Below, piece after piece: positions 1 to 9,588 of a stretch of DNA of 64,000 nucleotides (positions within the stretch are counted from its first letter, which is position 1; the number at the start of each line of letters is the position of its first letter). The position numbers and the translations under genes are program-made. A model generated the notes under the pieces. That model was not told the DNA's origin, did no database searches, and saw nothing but the letters and a program-made list of their open reading frames with translations. Origin of the DNA: Triparma columacea (taxonomy: Eukaryota > Sar > Bolidophyceae > Parmales > Triparmaceae); assembly GCA_030267965.1 (NCBI GenBank), contig BRYA01000277.1, forward strand, positions 7,903 through 71,902, read 5' to 3'.

Positions 1-829
1 CCCCCCCCCCTCTCCCCTTACCTGCCGAATACCCCAACCCCTAAGCTAGTAACGGATGCGTCAGTCTCCTCCGTTACGTACAGGCTACTAAGGTAGCTCA
101 TACCCCCCCAACCTAACGCACCGTAGAGGCGGAGACTACCGTAACTTGAGGATGAGGAGGTGCCTGGTTTTGGTTGCCCGTTGGTATTAGTATTCCTAAT
201 CCCTAAACCTTCACCTTCATCTTCATTGTCTCCCCCCCCAGCTCCTGTACCTTCGAAGCCTTTAGTGGACTGAACTGCCGCGGTCTCTAGGTAACATGTG
301 TTGCCTGTACTTGACACGGTTAACAGGCAGAGGAACAGGATGAAGAGGGGGGGAGAGGGAACGTAGGGGATGAGGGATAGGAAGATTAGGAGGAGGATGG
401 TGGAAAGGAATAGTAGGGGGAGGGTGGAGAAGATTATCAGCTTGTGGGGGGAGGAGGATTTGGAGGAGGAGGAAGAGGTGGAGGAGGAAGGGGAGGTGTA
501 GAGGAGGATGGGCCAGAGGTACGTCCCTGATAGGAAGCTAAGGATGTTGAGGGTGAAGAGGATAAGGCCGGCTGAGGAGGGGGTGAAGGTTGTCAGGGTC
601 GACTCGAGGGGGGTGGAAGGAGCGACGGGGGAGAGGAGGATTACTGGGAGGTACTTTAGGTAAGGGGCCTTTGGGAGGTGGAGGGGGGTGAGAAAGAGGG
701 ATATTGAGTTGATGGTTGCGCCTCCCTTCGTTGACTTACCAATCCTCCCGTGGTGAAGACATACAGTATCCTTGTAAGGTTCAGTGAGAGTGTATTATGT
801 GTATCGCGTGTCTCTTTGTTTGTATCCAT
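1..829 (-). CDS. MFS_1-like (MFSD6/LacY-type) transporter, 5' part
   Basis: Likely exons on the minus strand are 829..740 and 668..22. The gene then enters an intron (donor AG|GTAAGG at 22/21) and leaves the window. The first exon gives 30 residues from an ATG at 829. Its TTG|GTAAGT donor and a CCAAAG acceptor join in frame to a leucine-rich stretch with several membrane segments, a serine-rich loop and an acidic Gly-rich loop. The motif Y-G-S-L-R-L-Y-G-A-L-G-W-G (about 140-100) resembles the YGRxRLWGxxGWG signature that follows transmembrane segments in MFS_1_like transporters. Substrate is unknown. It is divergent from the zinc-finger gene at 1093. The second intron is inferred only from splice signals and phase; reading straight through 668-740 is also open, so the 5' model is uncertain. 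Confidence 0.55.
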
Positions 830-1092
830 TCTATTTCTAAGATATTCTCGAGGAAAATTGTATGGAAGGGAGATTTTTGAAGTCACAAGCAATTTGTAGC
901 TATAATTGGATATTGAAGAATAGTTTGAAATCAGATATTACAAATTACACAATAATATTGTACATTCGTAGGGTTTAAACCTTCAAAAATCCCACCAACA
1001 AACTGTCCTTGTTTCGGAAGAAGAAATGGAGCAAATGTTCAGACCAGACATTTACTGTCGATAACTAACCCATACCAATAAGAAAAGAGTTC
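830..1092. promoter_or_regulatory. Divergent upstream region, transporter / zinc-finger gene
   Basis: This 263-bp AT-rich stretch separates two start codons pointing away from each other, so it should hold both promoters. I see no clear core element beyond A/T-rich runs. Confidence 0.35.
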
Positions 1093-2442
1093 ATGTCGAC
1101 CGTGCCGGCGCATTGTCTAGATTTCAGTCAGTCGCACGTTGACACACGCGCGCCTAGTATCACCAAAGTAGAAGGATGCAAGGTGGAAGAAGTTGGATCG
1201 GAGGACCTTGGTATCCTTCCTGAGTTTCAAGGAGGGAGTATGGGTGAATCGACAGTAGGTTGTGTCGGAGGATCGGATAGCGAAAATATTGTTAAAGAGG
1301 AGGATGTGGTTCGGCATGAATTGCTTTTATGCCAACCATGTGATGAGGATGAGAATGTGGAGGTTGTTGCTGAAGACAACAGCAGGAGCGACGATGAATC
1401 TTGGGATGGTGATGGTAATGATGGTAAAAATGATGATGATGAAGATGAGCCTGGGTATGAAAAGAAGTCTCAGTACGGTATTAGCACAATATGGCATAGA
1501 TGCCCGCAAGATGGGTGTGAATATAAGACGAAGCAGAGAAGCAATATCAAGGGGCACCTTGCAGATATTCACGATATTGGCGTAATATGGCATACATGCC
1601 CGCAAGAGGGTTGTGAATATAAGGCTAAACGGAGAAGTAATATCAAGCACCACCTTGCTGATATTCACGATATTGGCGTAACGTGGCATACATGCCCACA
1701 AGAAGGGTGTGAATATAAGGCGAAGCAGAAATCCAGCATCAAGTTACATCTTGCTAATATTCACGATATCGGCGTAACATGGCATACATGCTCGCAAGTA
1801 GGGTGTGAATATAAAGCGAAGGAGAGAGGCAAAATCAAGCAGCACCTTGCTAGTATTCACAATATTGGCATATCTTGGCATCCATGCCCACAAGAAGGGT
1901 GTGAATATAAGGCAAAGCAGAGATCCTGCCTCAAGATACACCTTGCAGATATTCACAATATTGGTGTAACCTGGCATACTTGCCCGCAAGAAGGGTGTAA
2001 ATATAAGGCGAAGCAGAGAAGCAGTATCAAGCCCCACCTTGCTCTTGTTCATGATATTGGCGTAACATGGCATACATGCCCACAAGAAGGGTGTGAGTAT
2101 AAGGCGAAGGAGAGAGGCAAAATCAAGAACCACCTTGCTAGTATTCACGATCTTGGCGTAACGTGGCATACATGCCCGCAAGAGGGGTGCGATTATAAGA
2201 CGAAGCAGAGAAGCAAGATCAAGACCCACCTTGCTAATATTCACGATATTGGCGTAACGTGGCATACATGCCCGCAAGATTGGTGTGAATATAAGGCGAA
2301 GGAGAGTGGCAGCATCAAGCAGCACCTTGCAGATATTCACGATATTGGCGTAAAGTGGCATTCATGCCCGCAAGAATGGTGTGAATATAAGTCGAAACAG
2401 AGATCCAACCTCAAGAGCCACATTTCTAAGCATCACGTATAA
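1093..2442 (+). CDS. C2H2 zinc-finger protein with ten tandem fingers
   Basis: Single-exon protein of 449 residues, probably a sequence-specific DNA-binding protein. Residues 1-133 form an acidic leader with D/E/N runs. Ten fingers follow at an exact 32-residue period from residue 134. Each has the form C-x4-C-x12-H-x4-H, with W-H before the first Cys and an I-G-V-T linker instead of the usual TGEKP. The repeats are almost identical except at helix positions -1, 2, 3 and 6, the residues that normally read bases. No effector domain is recognised. A paralogue with seven fingers lies directly downstream in the same direction and shares leader blocks and 3' flank. The ATG at 1093 was chosen because the acidic leader is conserved in the paralogue. 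Confidence 0.85.
   Translation: MSTVPAHCLDFSQSHVDTRAPSITKVEGCKVEEVGSEDLGILPEFQGGSMGESTVGCVGGSDSENIVKEEDVVRHELLLCQPCDEDENVEVVAEDNSRSDDESWDGDGNDGKNDDDEDEPGYEKKSQYGISTIWHRCPQDGCEYKTKQRSNIKGHLADIHDIGVIWHTCPQEGCEYKAKRRSNIKHHLADIHDIGVTWHTCPQEGCEYKAKQKSSIKLHLANIHDIGVTWHTCSQVGCEYKAKERGKIKQHLASIHNIGISWHPCPQEGCEYKAKQRSCLKIHLADIHNIGVTWHTCPQEGCKYKAKQRSSIKPHLALVHDIGVTWHTCPQEGCEYKAKERGKIKNHLASIHDLGVTWHTCPQEGCDYKTKQRSKIKTHLANIHDIGVTWHTCPQDWCEYKAKESGSIKQHLADIHDIGVKWHSCPQEWCEYKSKQRSNLKSHISKHHV
1492..2442 (+). repeat. 96-bp coding repeat, ten units
   Basis: Units start with TGG at 1492 and every 96 bp to 2356, with no indels between units; the last is cut short by the stop codon. Most of each unit is nearly invariant in DNA, and differences cluster in the codons for the finger helix. 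Confidence 0.9.
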
Positions 2443-2444
2443 GT

Positions 2445-2500
2445 TGATTCGTCTTAAGCAGAGTTGAAGCATCTAAACCTTCTTTTATTGTTGCATAAAT
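2445..2500 (+). repeat. 3' flank copy 1 of the zinc-finger duplication
   Basis: About 56 bp after the stop are repeated almost exactly at 3716-3771 after the second gene (one visible difference). The tandem duplication therefore included the 3' untranslated region. TTGTTGCATAAA in it may act in 3' end formation (inference). Confidence 0.8.
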
Positions 2501-2594
2501 ACACCACCCGCATAGATCCTCCCTCGAGAAAATGGGAACAACTTGCTAAGCTGTTACTGGAAGTATTTGACTAAAATACACTTGCTGGTCGAGC

Positions 2595-3713
2595 ATGTCG
2601 GTGTTCAGTGAGAGTTTGGGGTCACACATGGACATATTTGCGCCTGCTGTCACCACCACAATAGATGATTTCAAGGTGGAAGAATTTACATCGACGGAAC
2701 CAGGTATCCTTCCTGGGTTTCAAGGACGCAACAAGGGTATATCGTCAGCGATTGGTGTAGATGGCTCGGAAAGCGAGGTCGTCGGTGAAAATTATGACGT
2801 GGTACAGCATGATCTACTTGTTTGCCAACCATGTGATGAGGATGTGGAGGTTGTTGCTCAAGGGAAGACCAACAGCAGGACCAAGGAGAGAGAGAGAGAA
2901 ACGAGAATGGAATACACTTATGACAATGGCGAAGAAGACTATGACGAGGACGAGGACACTTGGGATGGTGATGGTAATGGTGGTGAAAATGATGATGATG
3001 AATATAAGCCTGGGTATGAAAAGAAGTCTCAGTACGGTATTAGCACAACATGGTATACATGCCCGCAAGAAGGGTGTGAATATAAGACGAAGGAGAGAGG
3101 CAACATCAAGCACCACCTTGCTAATATTCACGATATTGGCGTAACGTGGCATACATGCCCGCAAGAAGGGTGTGAATATAAGACGAAGCAGAGAACCAAA
3201 ATCAAGAGACACCTTGCAGATATTCACGATATTGGCATAACCTGGCATACATGCCCACAAAAAGGGTGTGAATATAAGGCGAAGGGGAGAGGCAGCATCA
3301 AGAGACATCTTGCTAATATTCACGATATTGGCGTAACCTGGCATCTATGCCCACAAGAAGGGTGTGAATATAAGGCGAAGCAAAGACGCGAGATCAAGAA
3401 GCACCTTGCTCATATTCACGATATTGGCGTAACATGGCATTCATGCCCACAAGAGGGTTGTGAATATAAGGCGAAGGGGAGAAGCTATATCAAGTCACAC
3501 CTTGCTGGTATTCACGATATCGGCGTAAGGTGGCATACATGCCCGCAAGAAGGGTGTGAATATAAGACGAAGCAGAGATGCGATATCAAGAGGCACCTTG
3601 CTAACGTTCACGACATTGGTGTAACGTGGCATACATGCTCGCAAGAGGGTTGTGAATATAAGGCGAAGGAGAGAGGCAGCCTCAAGAAACACATTTCTAG
3701 GCTTCACGTATAA
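2595..3713 (+). CDS. C2H2 zinc-finger protein with seven tandem fingers
   Basis: Single-exon protein of 372 residues and tandem paralogue of the gene at 1093. The leader aligns in blocks (K-V-E-E, G-I-L-P-x-F-Q-G, L-L-V-C-Q-P-C-D-E-D, P-G-Y-E-K-K-S-Q-Y-G-I-S-T) but is diverged and has a charged insert rich in R and E. From residue 153 there are seven fingers of the same C-x4-C-x12-H-x4-H form and 32-residue period. Helix positions -1/2/3/6 read E-G-N-H, Q-T-K-R, G-G-S-R, Q-R-E-K, G-S-Y-S, Q-C-D-R and E-G-S-K, so they differ in every finger and from the first gene. A nuclear DNA-binding role is inferred from the fold; targets are unknown. Confidence 0.85.
   Translation: MSVFSESLGSHMDIFAPAVTTTIDDFKVEEFTSTEPGILPGFQGRNKGISSAIGVDGSESEVVGENYDVVQHDLLVCQPCDEDVEVVAQGKTNSRTKERERETRMEYTYDNGEEDYDEDEDTWDGDGNGGENDDDEYKPGYEKKSQYGISTTWYTCPQEGCEYKTKERGNIKHHLANIHDIGVTWHTCPQEGCEYKTKQRTKIKRHLADIHDIGITWHTCPQKGCEYKAKGRGSIKRHLANIHDIGVTWHLCPQEGCEYKAKQRREIKKHLAHIHDIGVTWHSCPQEGCEYKAKGRSYIKSHLAGIHDIGVRWHTCPQEGCEYKTKQRCDIKRHLANVHDIGVTWHTCSQEGCEYKAKERGSLKKHISRLHV
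3051..3713 (+). repeat. 96-bp coding repeat, seven units
   Basis: Units start with TGG at 3051 and every 96 bp to 3627. The unit is the same as in the array at 1492-2442, so units could be exchanged between the two genes. Confidence 0.9.
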
Positions 3714-3715
3714 GT

Positions 3716-3771
3716 TGATTCATCTTAAGCAGAGTTGAAGCATCTAAACCTTCTTTTATTGTTGCATAAAA
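3716..3771 (+). repeat. 3' flank copy 2 of the zinc-finger duplication
   Basis: Near-identical to 2445-2500. Identity ends abruptly after TTGTTGCATAAA, marking one end of the duplicated segment. Confidence 0.8.
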
Positions 3772-3955
3772 TATTTGACCTCTTTTTTTATCAATTCACA
3801 TGTATTGTCCTCTTATTTCCCTCTCCTTCTCCTTCTCTCAGCTCCTCTTCTTTGTCACACTACCACATCACCAGCAATCGCAACGCAGTCTTTCCTCTTT
3901 CAGAACTCTTTCTCCTTTTTCTCAATCTCCACTCTCCACTTTTCCTCCCTATCTT

Positions 3956-5463
3956 ATGCTCATGTTCCTTCTTCCACTTAATACATTACTAGCACTCATA
4001 CTACTAGTACGTCCCTCATCATCATTCCTTATTCCTCCCATACACAGTTCAAAGAAGTGTGTCAGTAAACTGTTTGCCTCTTCCTCTACATCCTCCTCGT
4101 CCTCCTCCTCTTCCTCCTCACCTAAACCACAATCAGGGGACAAGGAGGGAAAGAATGATGATGAGATTGATGGGATTAAACAGTGGGAGGACAAGTTAGT
4201 ACAACTACTGTAAGTGAAGAGGAAGTTTCTGAGCAATTGAGAAGGCTAACAGAACAATCAAAAACACCGAGGTGGTTTTGGATTTTATTATGGAAGCCTA
4301 GTTTGGGCCTTTGGGGATACAAATGAGCTACAACAAGCAATAACGAGCTACTTTGAGCTACAACAAGCAACAACGAGATACAATGAAAGAAGTACAGCCA
4401 GGCAAGTCTCTCAATTCTAACCTCTCCCCCTCTCCCCCCCCCCCCCTCCCTCCCCCTTTAGTACCCCAAGTCAGCGTTCCCGTAACTACAACGTCCTCCA
4501 GTCTCTCCGTACCTCCCTCCCCCTCCTTGTAAAAGCTCAGGACTTCAGGAAGGCAGCGGAGGTTAAGAGGGAAATCGATAGAAGGGAAAGCTTAGATCCT
4601 TACTTTAGGATTAAGGAGGTAAGATTGAGGGGGGGGGGAATGGGGGGAGGAACGAACTTTTATAAAGAGAGAGAGAGAGAAGGGGGAAAACAGAAAAGGA
4701 AAAGGGTCGGTAGGTTGTTGACAAAACGTTTTTAACCCTCCCCCCCCCTTCCCTCCCCCCCTTTCCCTCCCCCAAATAATATACATACATATATATATAG
4801 ATGTTAGACTTAGCCGTAACAATCGAGGATTACACCCAAGCCTCTCTATTAAAGTCCCACCTTAATACAATCGGCGGTGAGCCCTGGATCACACCTAACC
4901 GTAGTACTACCCGAACTGGTGACGGAGGGAATGGTAGTAGTAGAACACGTCGTCGTAATGGAAGTACGAAGGAGAAATCACAAGATGGGGGTGGTTATAA
5001 AAACGACGTTACTAGAAAGTCCGTTTCTGGTGATTCAGATGTAACCTTGGGGAACGTTGAAGGTTGGGTTAATAAGTCAGTACTTACAACCAAGGGTATT
5101 ACAGTATCGGTCTCAACAAGACTAGAAAAAGGCTCCGGTTGGACATACGGTGTAACCATTTCGAACGGTGGTGATGAACCCGTTATTGTTAAAGGGAGGA
5201 GATTCAAAGTACAGAGCACGGGGGGGAAAGATGCTACGGAGGTTAAGGGGGGGAGTGTTAGGGGGATTAACCCTAAGATTGAGGTGGGAGGGATATTCGA
5301 ATATAGGAGTAGAGCACCGATTGGGGTAGAGGAAATGGGGAGGAAGGTTGGGGTGGGTGGGAGAATGGAAGGAGGGTTTAAATGTGAAGGGGTTATTACA
5401 GGGGATGTATGGGAGGCGGAATTCGGGAAGGTGGCATTCTTTATGGAGGACAGTGATAATTAA
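3956..5463 (+). CDS. Plastid-targeted UVR-ApaG domain protein
   Basis: Exons 3956..4209, 4462..4618 and 4801..5463 join in phase to 357 residues. The chosen ATG begins a hydrophobic signal peptide (M-L-M-F-L-L...L-L-V) followed by R-P-S-S-S-F-L-I-P-P, which fits the ASAFAP-type cleavage site of heterokont plastid presequences. An ATG at 3800 is in frame but would bury this signal. A poly-Ser linker follows. Residues about 90-155 form a UVR-like helical hairpin (F-R-K-A-A-E-V-K-R-E-I and Y-T-Q-A-S-L-L-K-S-H-L). The C-terminal ~125 residues form an ApaG/DUF525 beta-sandwich (Y-G-V-T-I-S-N then G-R-R-F-K-V then G-G-F-K-C-E). The domains suggest a stromal adaptor or protein-interaction role; this is inference. 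Confidence 0.8.
4325..4384 (+). repeat. 30-bp direct repeat x2 inside intron 1 of the UVR-ApaG gene
   Basis: Two adjacent units beginning GAGCTACAACAAGCAA lie in the 252-bp first intron (4210-4461). They are AT-rich with a few differences. No function is apparent. Confidence 0.7.
4619..4800 (+). other. Intron 2 of the UVR-ApaG gene, G-run / C-run structure
   Basis: The GTAAGA donor is followed by runs of G and a GA repeat. The 3' half has runs of C before a TATATATATAG acceptor, so the two halves could pair. The same G-early, C-late layout occurs in other introns of this window. Confidence 0.75.
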
Positions 5464-5751
5464 TAAGGGGAGGGAACCTTTTCGTAACGACGAAGAGTTT
5501 TTCTTAATATTTCTGTCAGTGACACTCCACTCTGCAGAATTTGGACTGCAAGAAGCTTCAATGTTGCAGACCTGAAATTGAACTCAGAATTTCCAGGGCT
5601 CCTAACTCCCTTGCGTCAAATTTCATTGTCAATACGACTTCAAACCCATCGCTCCAATCTATGGTGTAAAGCTACCTTTTTTAAACCCCCCCCCAACCCC
5701 CCCCCCCCCCATAAACATCCCAAATCTCCCCTCCCGCCCCGAGATTTGACT

Positions 5752-7562
5752 ATGTATTCCAAAGTGTTGACCTCCTGGCGCCCGCTTAAGCGTACCTACC
5801 GCTACCTTTCCTCCATTAACCTTTCGGTCCCTCGTGCATCACTGTCGGGGTCCCAGTCAGATGCTCCTAATACCTTCCTGGGGTTAGGATTCCTCACTTT
5901 AGGAGCCGCCGCAGGGGTGTCATGTCTGTTGATGGACTTTGATGGCTTCACTCCCGTCGATACCTTGGTGTACCCCTCTGGTGTTAGCAAGTCTTCTGAT
6001 TCCGAGGCTTCTGTGGCCCGTGTCCCCTCGGAGAAAGGCCTGAAGACCGTCTCTTCTTCACCTTTTCCTGTCTTCACCGAGGATCAAGTTGCCTCCCGCG
6101 ACGGGATTGAGACCCCGGACGTCTGGGTCCACTACGAAGGAAGCGTCTACGACATCACCGATTTCGTCTCCCGCCACCCGGGAGGCAAGAAGAACATAAT
6201 GATGGGGGCCGGAGGGGACATTGCACCCTTCTGGAACTACTGGAGCCAGCACCGCTCCCACCCCAAGGCGAGGAAGATGCTCGAAGCCATGAAGATCGGC
6301 GTTCTCGATCAGCCCTCCCCCTCCGCCGTCGGTTCCTCTCCCGATCCCTCTCCCCCCGCCTCCGAGGACTACGTAAACGACCCCCGTCGCTCCAAGTCCG
6401 CCCTACGTCCCCTCGTCCACGCCGCAAGGACTGGCGTGGCGTTCGAGGCGGAGACCTCCCCGGTGATGCTGAGGACATTCGTAACGCCTAACCACGCGTT
6501 CTACGTCAGGAACCACGCGCCTGTCCCTGAGGCGGGAAACGCGGCGGAAATGCCCCTGCAGGTGGGAGACAAGACCGCCAACTACTTGGACCTGCTTACG
6601 AAGCATGGCAAGGCTACCCTGATCTCCACCATCCAGTGCACCGGTAACCGGCTGGGTGAGGTCGCGGAGGCCATGGGAAAGGACAGCTACTTTGAGGCAG
6701 CCCCGAGCGGGATCGGACTTATTAGCAACGCGGAGTGGGGAGGGGTTAGACTAGCGGACGTTCTCAAGGAGGAGGTTGAGAAGAAGTGGAAGGGCAGGGA
6801 GGACAATCTTCACGTAGAGTTCACAGGTGAGGAGACGATTATAGGGAAGGACATTGCCAATGCCACACGTAGTTTTCATCAGACGAATGCACTAACTAAG
6901 TCACCACTTCGAATACTCTCATTGCCTTAGGCCTCGACGGTTTCACCAAGTCCATCCCGCTGAAGCACGTCATGAAGCGCTCGAACAACGTGCTCATCGT
7001 CCACGAGATGAACGGGGAGCCTCTCCCTCGCGATCACGGGAGCCCCTTCAGGCTCATCGCACCTGGCCTCGTCGGGGCTTACCAGATAAAGTGGCTCCAG
7101 TCCGTCGAGATCATTGAGAAGCAGTCAGACTCCCCCTGGCAGACGAAGTTCTACACCTTCCACGACGGGACGCCCATCAAGAAGTGGCCCCACACCTCCT
7201 TCATAACCTCCCACGAGAACCACGGGCTCCTGTCCCAGGGGCAGGAAATTTTCGGCCTCGCTTACGCAGGGGGAGGCAAGGTCGTCGCAGGAGTGCAGGT
7301 CTCTGCCGACGGGGGGGACACTTGGCACGACGCCTCCTGGCTACCCGACGAGAAGGCTACCAGGTGGACTTGGAGGAGGTGGAAGATCGACTCCGAAAAG
7401 ATCCTAGGCCAACCACCCCCGGACGGAGAGGTCTCTGTCATGGTCAGGGTTGTGGACGAAACCAAGGCAGGGATACAGCCGGAGAAACCTAAGGACGCGG
7501 TCAAGGAAACTGGGGGGTACCTGTTCAACGCTATCCACGAGGTCACCTTGAACGTAGGGTAG
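5752..7562 (+). CDS. SUOX: Sulfite oxidase (cytochrome b5 + molybdopterin domains)
   Basis: Exons 5752..6826 and 6931..7562 give 568 residues; the join F-T-G-L-D restores a motif conserved in sulfite oxidases. The enzyme oxidises sulfite to sulfate with a Mo cofactor and passes electrons through b5 haem. A basic, Ser/Arg-rich N-terminus (residues 1-30) and a hydrophobic stretch at about 48-60 look like a mitochondrial intermembrane-space presequence, as in animal SUOX. The cytochrome b5 domain spans about 104-185 with H-P-G-G (haem His142). The molybdenum domain starts near 225, with T-P-N-H-A-F-Y-V-R-N-H and Q-C-T-G-N-R (Mo-ligand Cys296). The dimerisation domain ends G-G-Y-L-F-N-A-I-H-E-V. 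An assimilatory nitrate reductase is unlikely because the b5 domain is N-terminal and there is no FAD/NADH module. Confidence 0.88.
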
Positions 7563-7809
7563 GAGGAATGGGAAAGGGAAAGGGGGAAAGGGAAAGGGAA
7601 TGGGGGATTTAAGAGGGGTTGAGGAGGAAGACACTGGGGCACTAGGGCTTAGCATATGTGAGCTTACTACAGATCGCATTCTGCCTGCCGTTTTCGAAGG
7701 GATTTAACTACACAACCCATTAACTAAACGACAGATACCATAGGCGCCCAAAAAAAATGCATTAGATTTAATTCCATAGCAAAAGCAACCAAAAGCATCA
7801 AATCGTTTC
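7563..7809. other. Convergent intergenic spacer with a GGGAAA tract
   Basis: This is the 3' meeting point of sulfite oxidase (+) and the oxygenase (-). Positions 7568-7605 are an imperfect purine run of GGGAAA units. No gene is seen. Confidence 0.6.
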
Positions 7810-9588
7810 TCAACCCCCCTCCTCCTCCTCCTCCTCTTCGTAATCGTTCCTTTCCAGTAAATTCGCAAGTTCAACCGTCTGTCTATAAACCACGTACCCC
7901 CCCTCAATATCCCCGCTCGGTCTAACCTTCCCCTCCCCCCTCCCCCCCACCTCTCTCTCCCCCCTCACCTCTTCCTCCTCTTCCCCCTTTCCTCTCTGTT
8001 CGTTTAAAAACTCCCCATACCCGTAACCCTCAACGTAGCAGAAAAGCACAGCGATCCACCTAGTCCCCTTGGTAATAGGGTACCCCGCGTGTCTCATAGG
8101 TCCAGCGAATACCGTCGCTCCCCCTACGTCATTGTTAATAACCCTACCCTTCCTTCCCCCCTCCTCCGAAGACGACGACGACGATGAAGAAGAGACGAGG
8201 TCTTGAAACCATGTACCACCACCTTCGTATTCGTGTTTACTGTTAAGTGCAATAGTAGCAGATACGACAGACGTATCAACGTGCTCCGGTAAATTAAAAC
8301 TACCATCACAAACATCATACCTAACCACAAACGCGTCGTGTAATCTAAGCCTACTAACAACCTCTCCGTTTGAATCGTAGTGGTAAGTTGGACTACCGTC
8401 TGCTAATATGGGGTAGGTTTTATGTACGATTGGGAATATAACATCCTCGCATATACGCCTCATCCAACCTCGGAGAATCGGGATATCCTCAATCGCAACG
8501 TCGGTCGTTTTAACAGTGGCTTCTCTAACTGATCCCCAAACACCTTTTAGATGAACGTCCACGTAGGACTGCGCTATTTCGATTACTTTATCACATACGG
8601 ATACTGGGCATATAGGTGATGTTGTACTGCATACTAAGCACTCTTGTGTATCCGCGAATATCCTCCTAGCCTGTGATACATACCTACCGTCTGATTTAAC
8701 ATCCTCATACTCAATCGTATCCACTTCTAAACATCTTGTATCTTTATAATCCCATCCTACTTCACCCTCCCATCCTTCAACCACCCCAATCCCGTAATCC
8801 CATAATTCCCTTTTAGCACGTTGTTTATTAAGTCTAACTTCATTCAACAAAACCGAACCATCACTCCAATATTTATAAGCCGTCGTGTGGGAGTCCATAT
8901 GGACACAAACCCAACCTGCAAAGTAGTATGTATCACTCACCATTGATATTAACTTCGAGGTTTTAGGGGTGGTGGTGAAGGTTGTCATTAGAGTTGTTAA
9001 GAGGGAGAGGGAACGAGTGTATGAACCTGACTTGAAGAGTAGTTTTGAGAAAGCTAAGGTTATCTCGTAATCGTCAGAGGGTGATAGTTTATCCCAATTG
9101 GAGTGGGGTTTTTTGGTGGATGGAGTTGATGGCTTTTTTGAGTGAGAGATCGCATACACATCCGAATCCTTTTCTAACACCACCTCATCATCATCATCGT
9201 CATCGGAGTCCTCACTCTCTGTATCAGTGTCTCCAACAAACTTTCTATTCTCCAATAAGTAGAGTGCCTCGAATCTTCTACCCATACCTTCCAAAGCATT
9301 AGCAGCACCTGTTATAATACTAGCCTTTTTATATTCTTTGTTATCATCTATCTGCTGTTTGTTATACTTGTTATTGCGTAGATTAGTCCTACAATAGTTC
9401 CACATTCTTTTATATACTCCTAGCCTTTCAATGCATCTCTTCTTGTTTAAGTAACGTGACGCTTCGTCAGGTGACATATTCGAGGTTTGGGATTTTAACC
9501 ATTCGTCGTATTCATCGTGCTCTTCATATACGCACTTATTATCCTCGTTATCCTTATTATCCTCATTACCATCAACGAAATTGCTCAT
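7810..9588 (-). CDS. 2OG-Fe(II) oxygenase (prolyl 4-hydroxylase-type domain)
   Basis: Intronless protein of 592 residues. Its C-terminal half has the double-stranded beta-helix signature of 2-oxoglutarate/Fe(II) dioxygenases: iron ligands in H436-x-D438 (P-E-H-V-D-T), distal His500 (R-H-A-G-Y-P), and Arg510 in G-T-R-W for 2OG. The G-G-G-T-W-F and G-G-A-T-V-F-A-G strands are typical of the P4Hc family. The N-terminal half is acidic, with D/E runs and helical segments that may be TPR-like. No signal peptide is seen, so it is probably cytosolic or nuclear; the substrate is unknown. The ATG at 9588 is used because upstream in-frame codons lack ATG. The C-terminus has R/G/E-rich low-complexity sequence. 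Confidence 0.8.
   Translation of the reverse strand: MSNFVDGNEDNKDNEDNKCVYEEHDEYDEWLKSQTSNMSPDEASRYLNKKRCIERLGVYKRMWNYCRTNLRNNKYNKQQIDDNKEYKKASIITGAANALEGMGRRFEALYLLENRKFVGDTDTESEDSDDDDDDEVVLEKDSDVYAISHSKKPSTPSTKKPHSNWDKLSPSDDYEITLAFSKLLFKSGSYTRSLSLLTTLMTTFTTTPKTSKLISMVSDTYYFAGWVCVHMDSHTTAYKYWSDGSVLLNEVRLNKQRAKRELWDYGIGVVEGWEGEVGWDYKDTRCLEVDTIEYEDVKSDGRYVSQARRIFADTQECLVCSTTSPICPVSVCDKVIEIAQSYVDVHLKGVWGSVREATVKTTDVAIEDIPILRGWMRRICEDVIFPIVHKTYPILADGSPTYHYDSNGEVVSRLRLHDAFVVRYDVCDGSFNLPEHVDTSVVSATIALNSKHEYEGGGTWFQDLVSSSSSSSSSEEGGRKGRVINNDVGGATVFAGPMRHAGYPITKGTRWIAVLFCYVEGYGYGEFLNEQRGKGEEEEEVRGEREVGGRGEGKVRPSGDIEGGYVVYRQTVELANLLERNDYEEEEEEEGG

Noticed and set aside
656..892. Separate 78-residue minus-strand gene
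   Set aside because: Its start fits as exon 1 of the transporter; the rest of the frame reads into the intron.
1744..2361. Antisense 205-residue open frame over the zinc-finger array, and similar ones at 1327-1701 and 2814-3344
   Set aside because: They mirror the 96-bp repeat of the sense genes, have no independent features and arise from its codon bias.
1492..3713. Regular 96-bp repeats as a CRISPR array or satellite
   Set aside because: The repeats are in frame, encode zinc fingers and lie in a eukaryotic genome.
6827..6930. Apparent premature stop breaking sulfite oxidase into two genes
   Set aside because: It is a 104-bp intron with AG|GTGAGG and CCTTAG sites; splicing restores the conserved motif in phase.
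7568..7605. GGGAAA repeats as an internal telomere tract
   Set aside because: The units are irregular and short, and differ from common telomere repeats; a simple purine tract is more likely.
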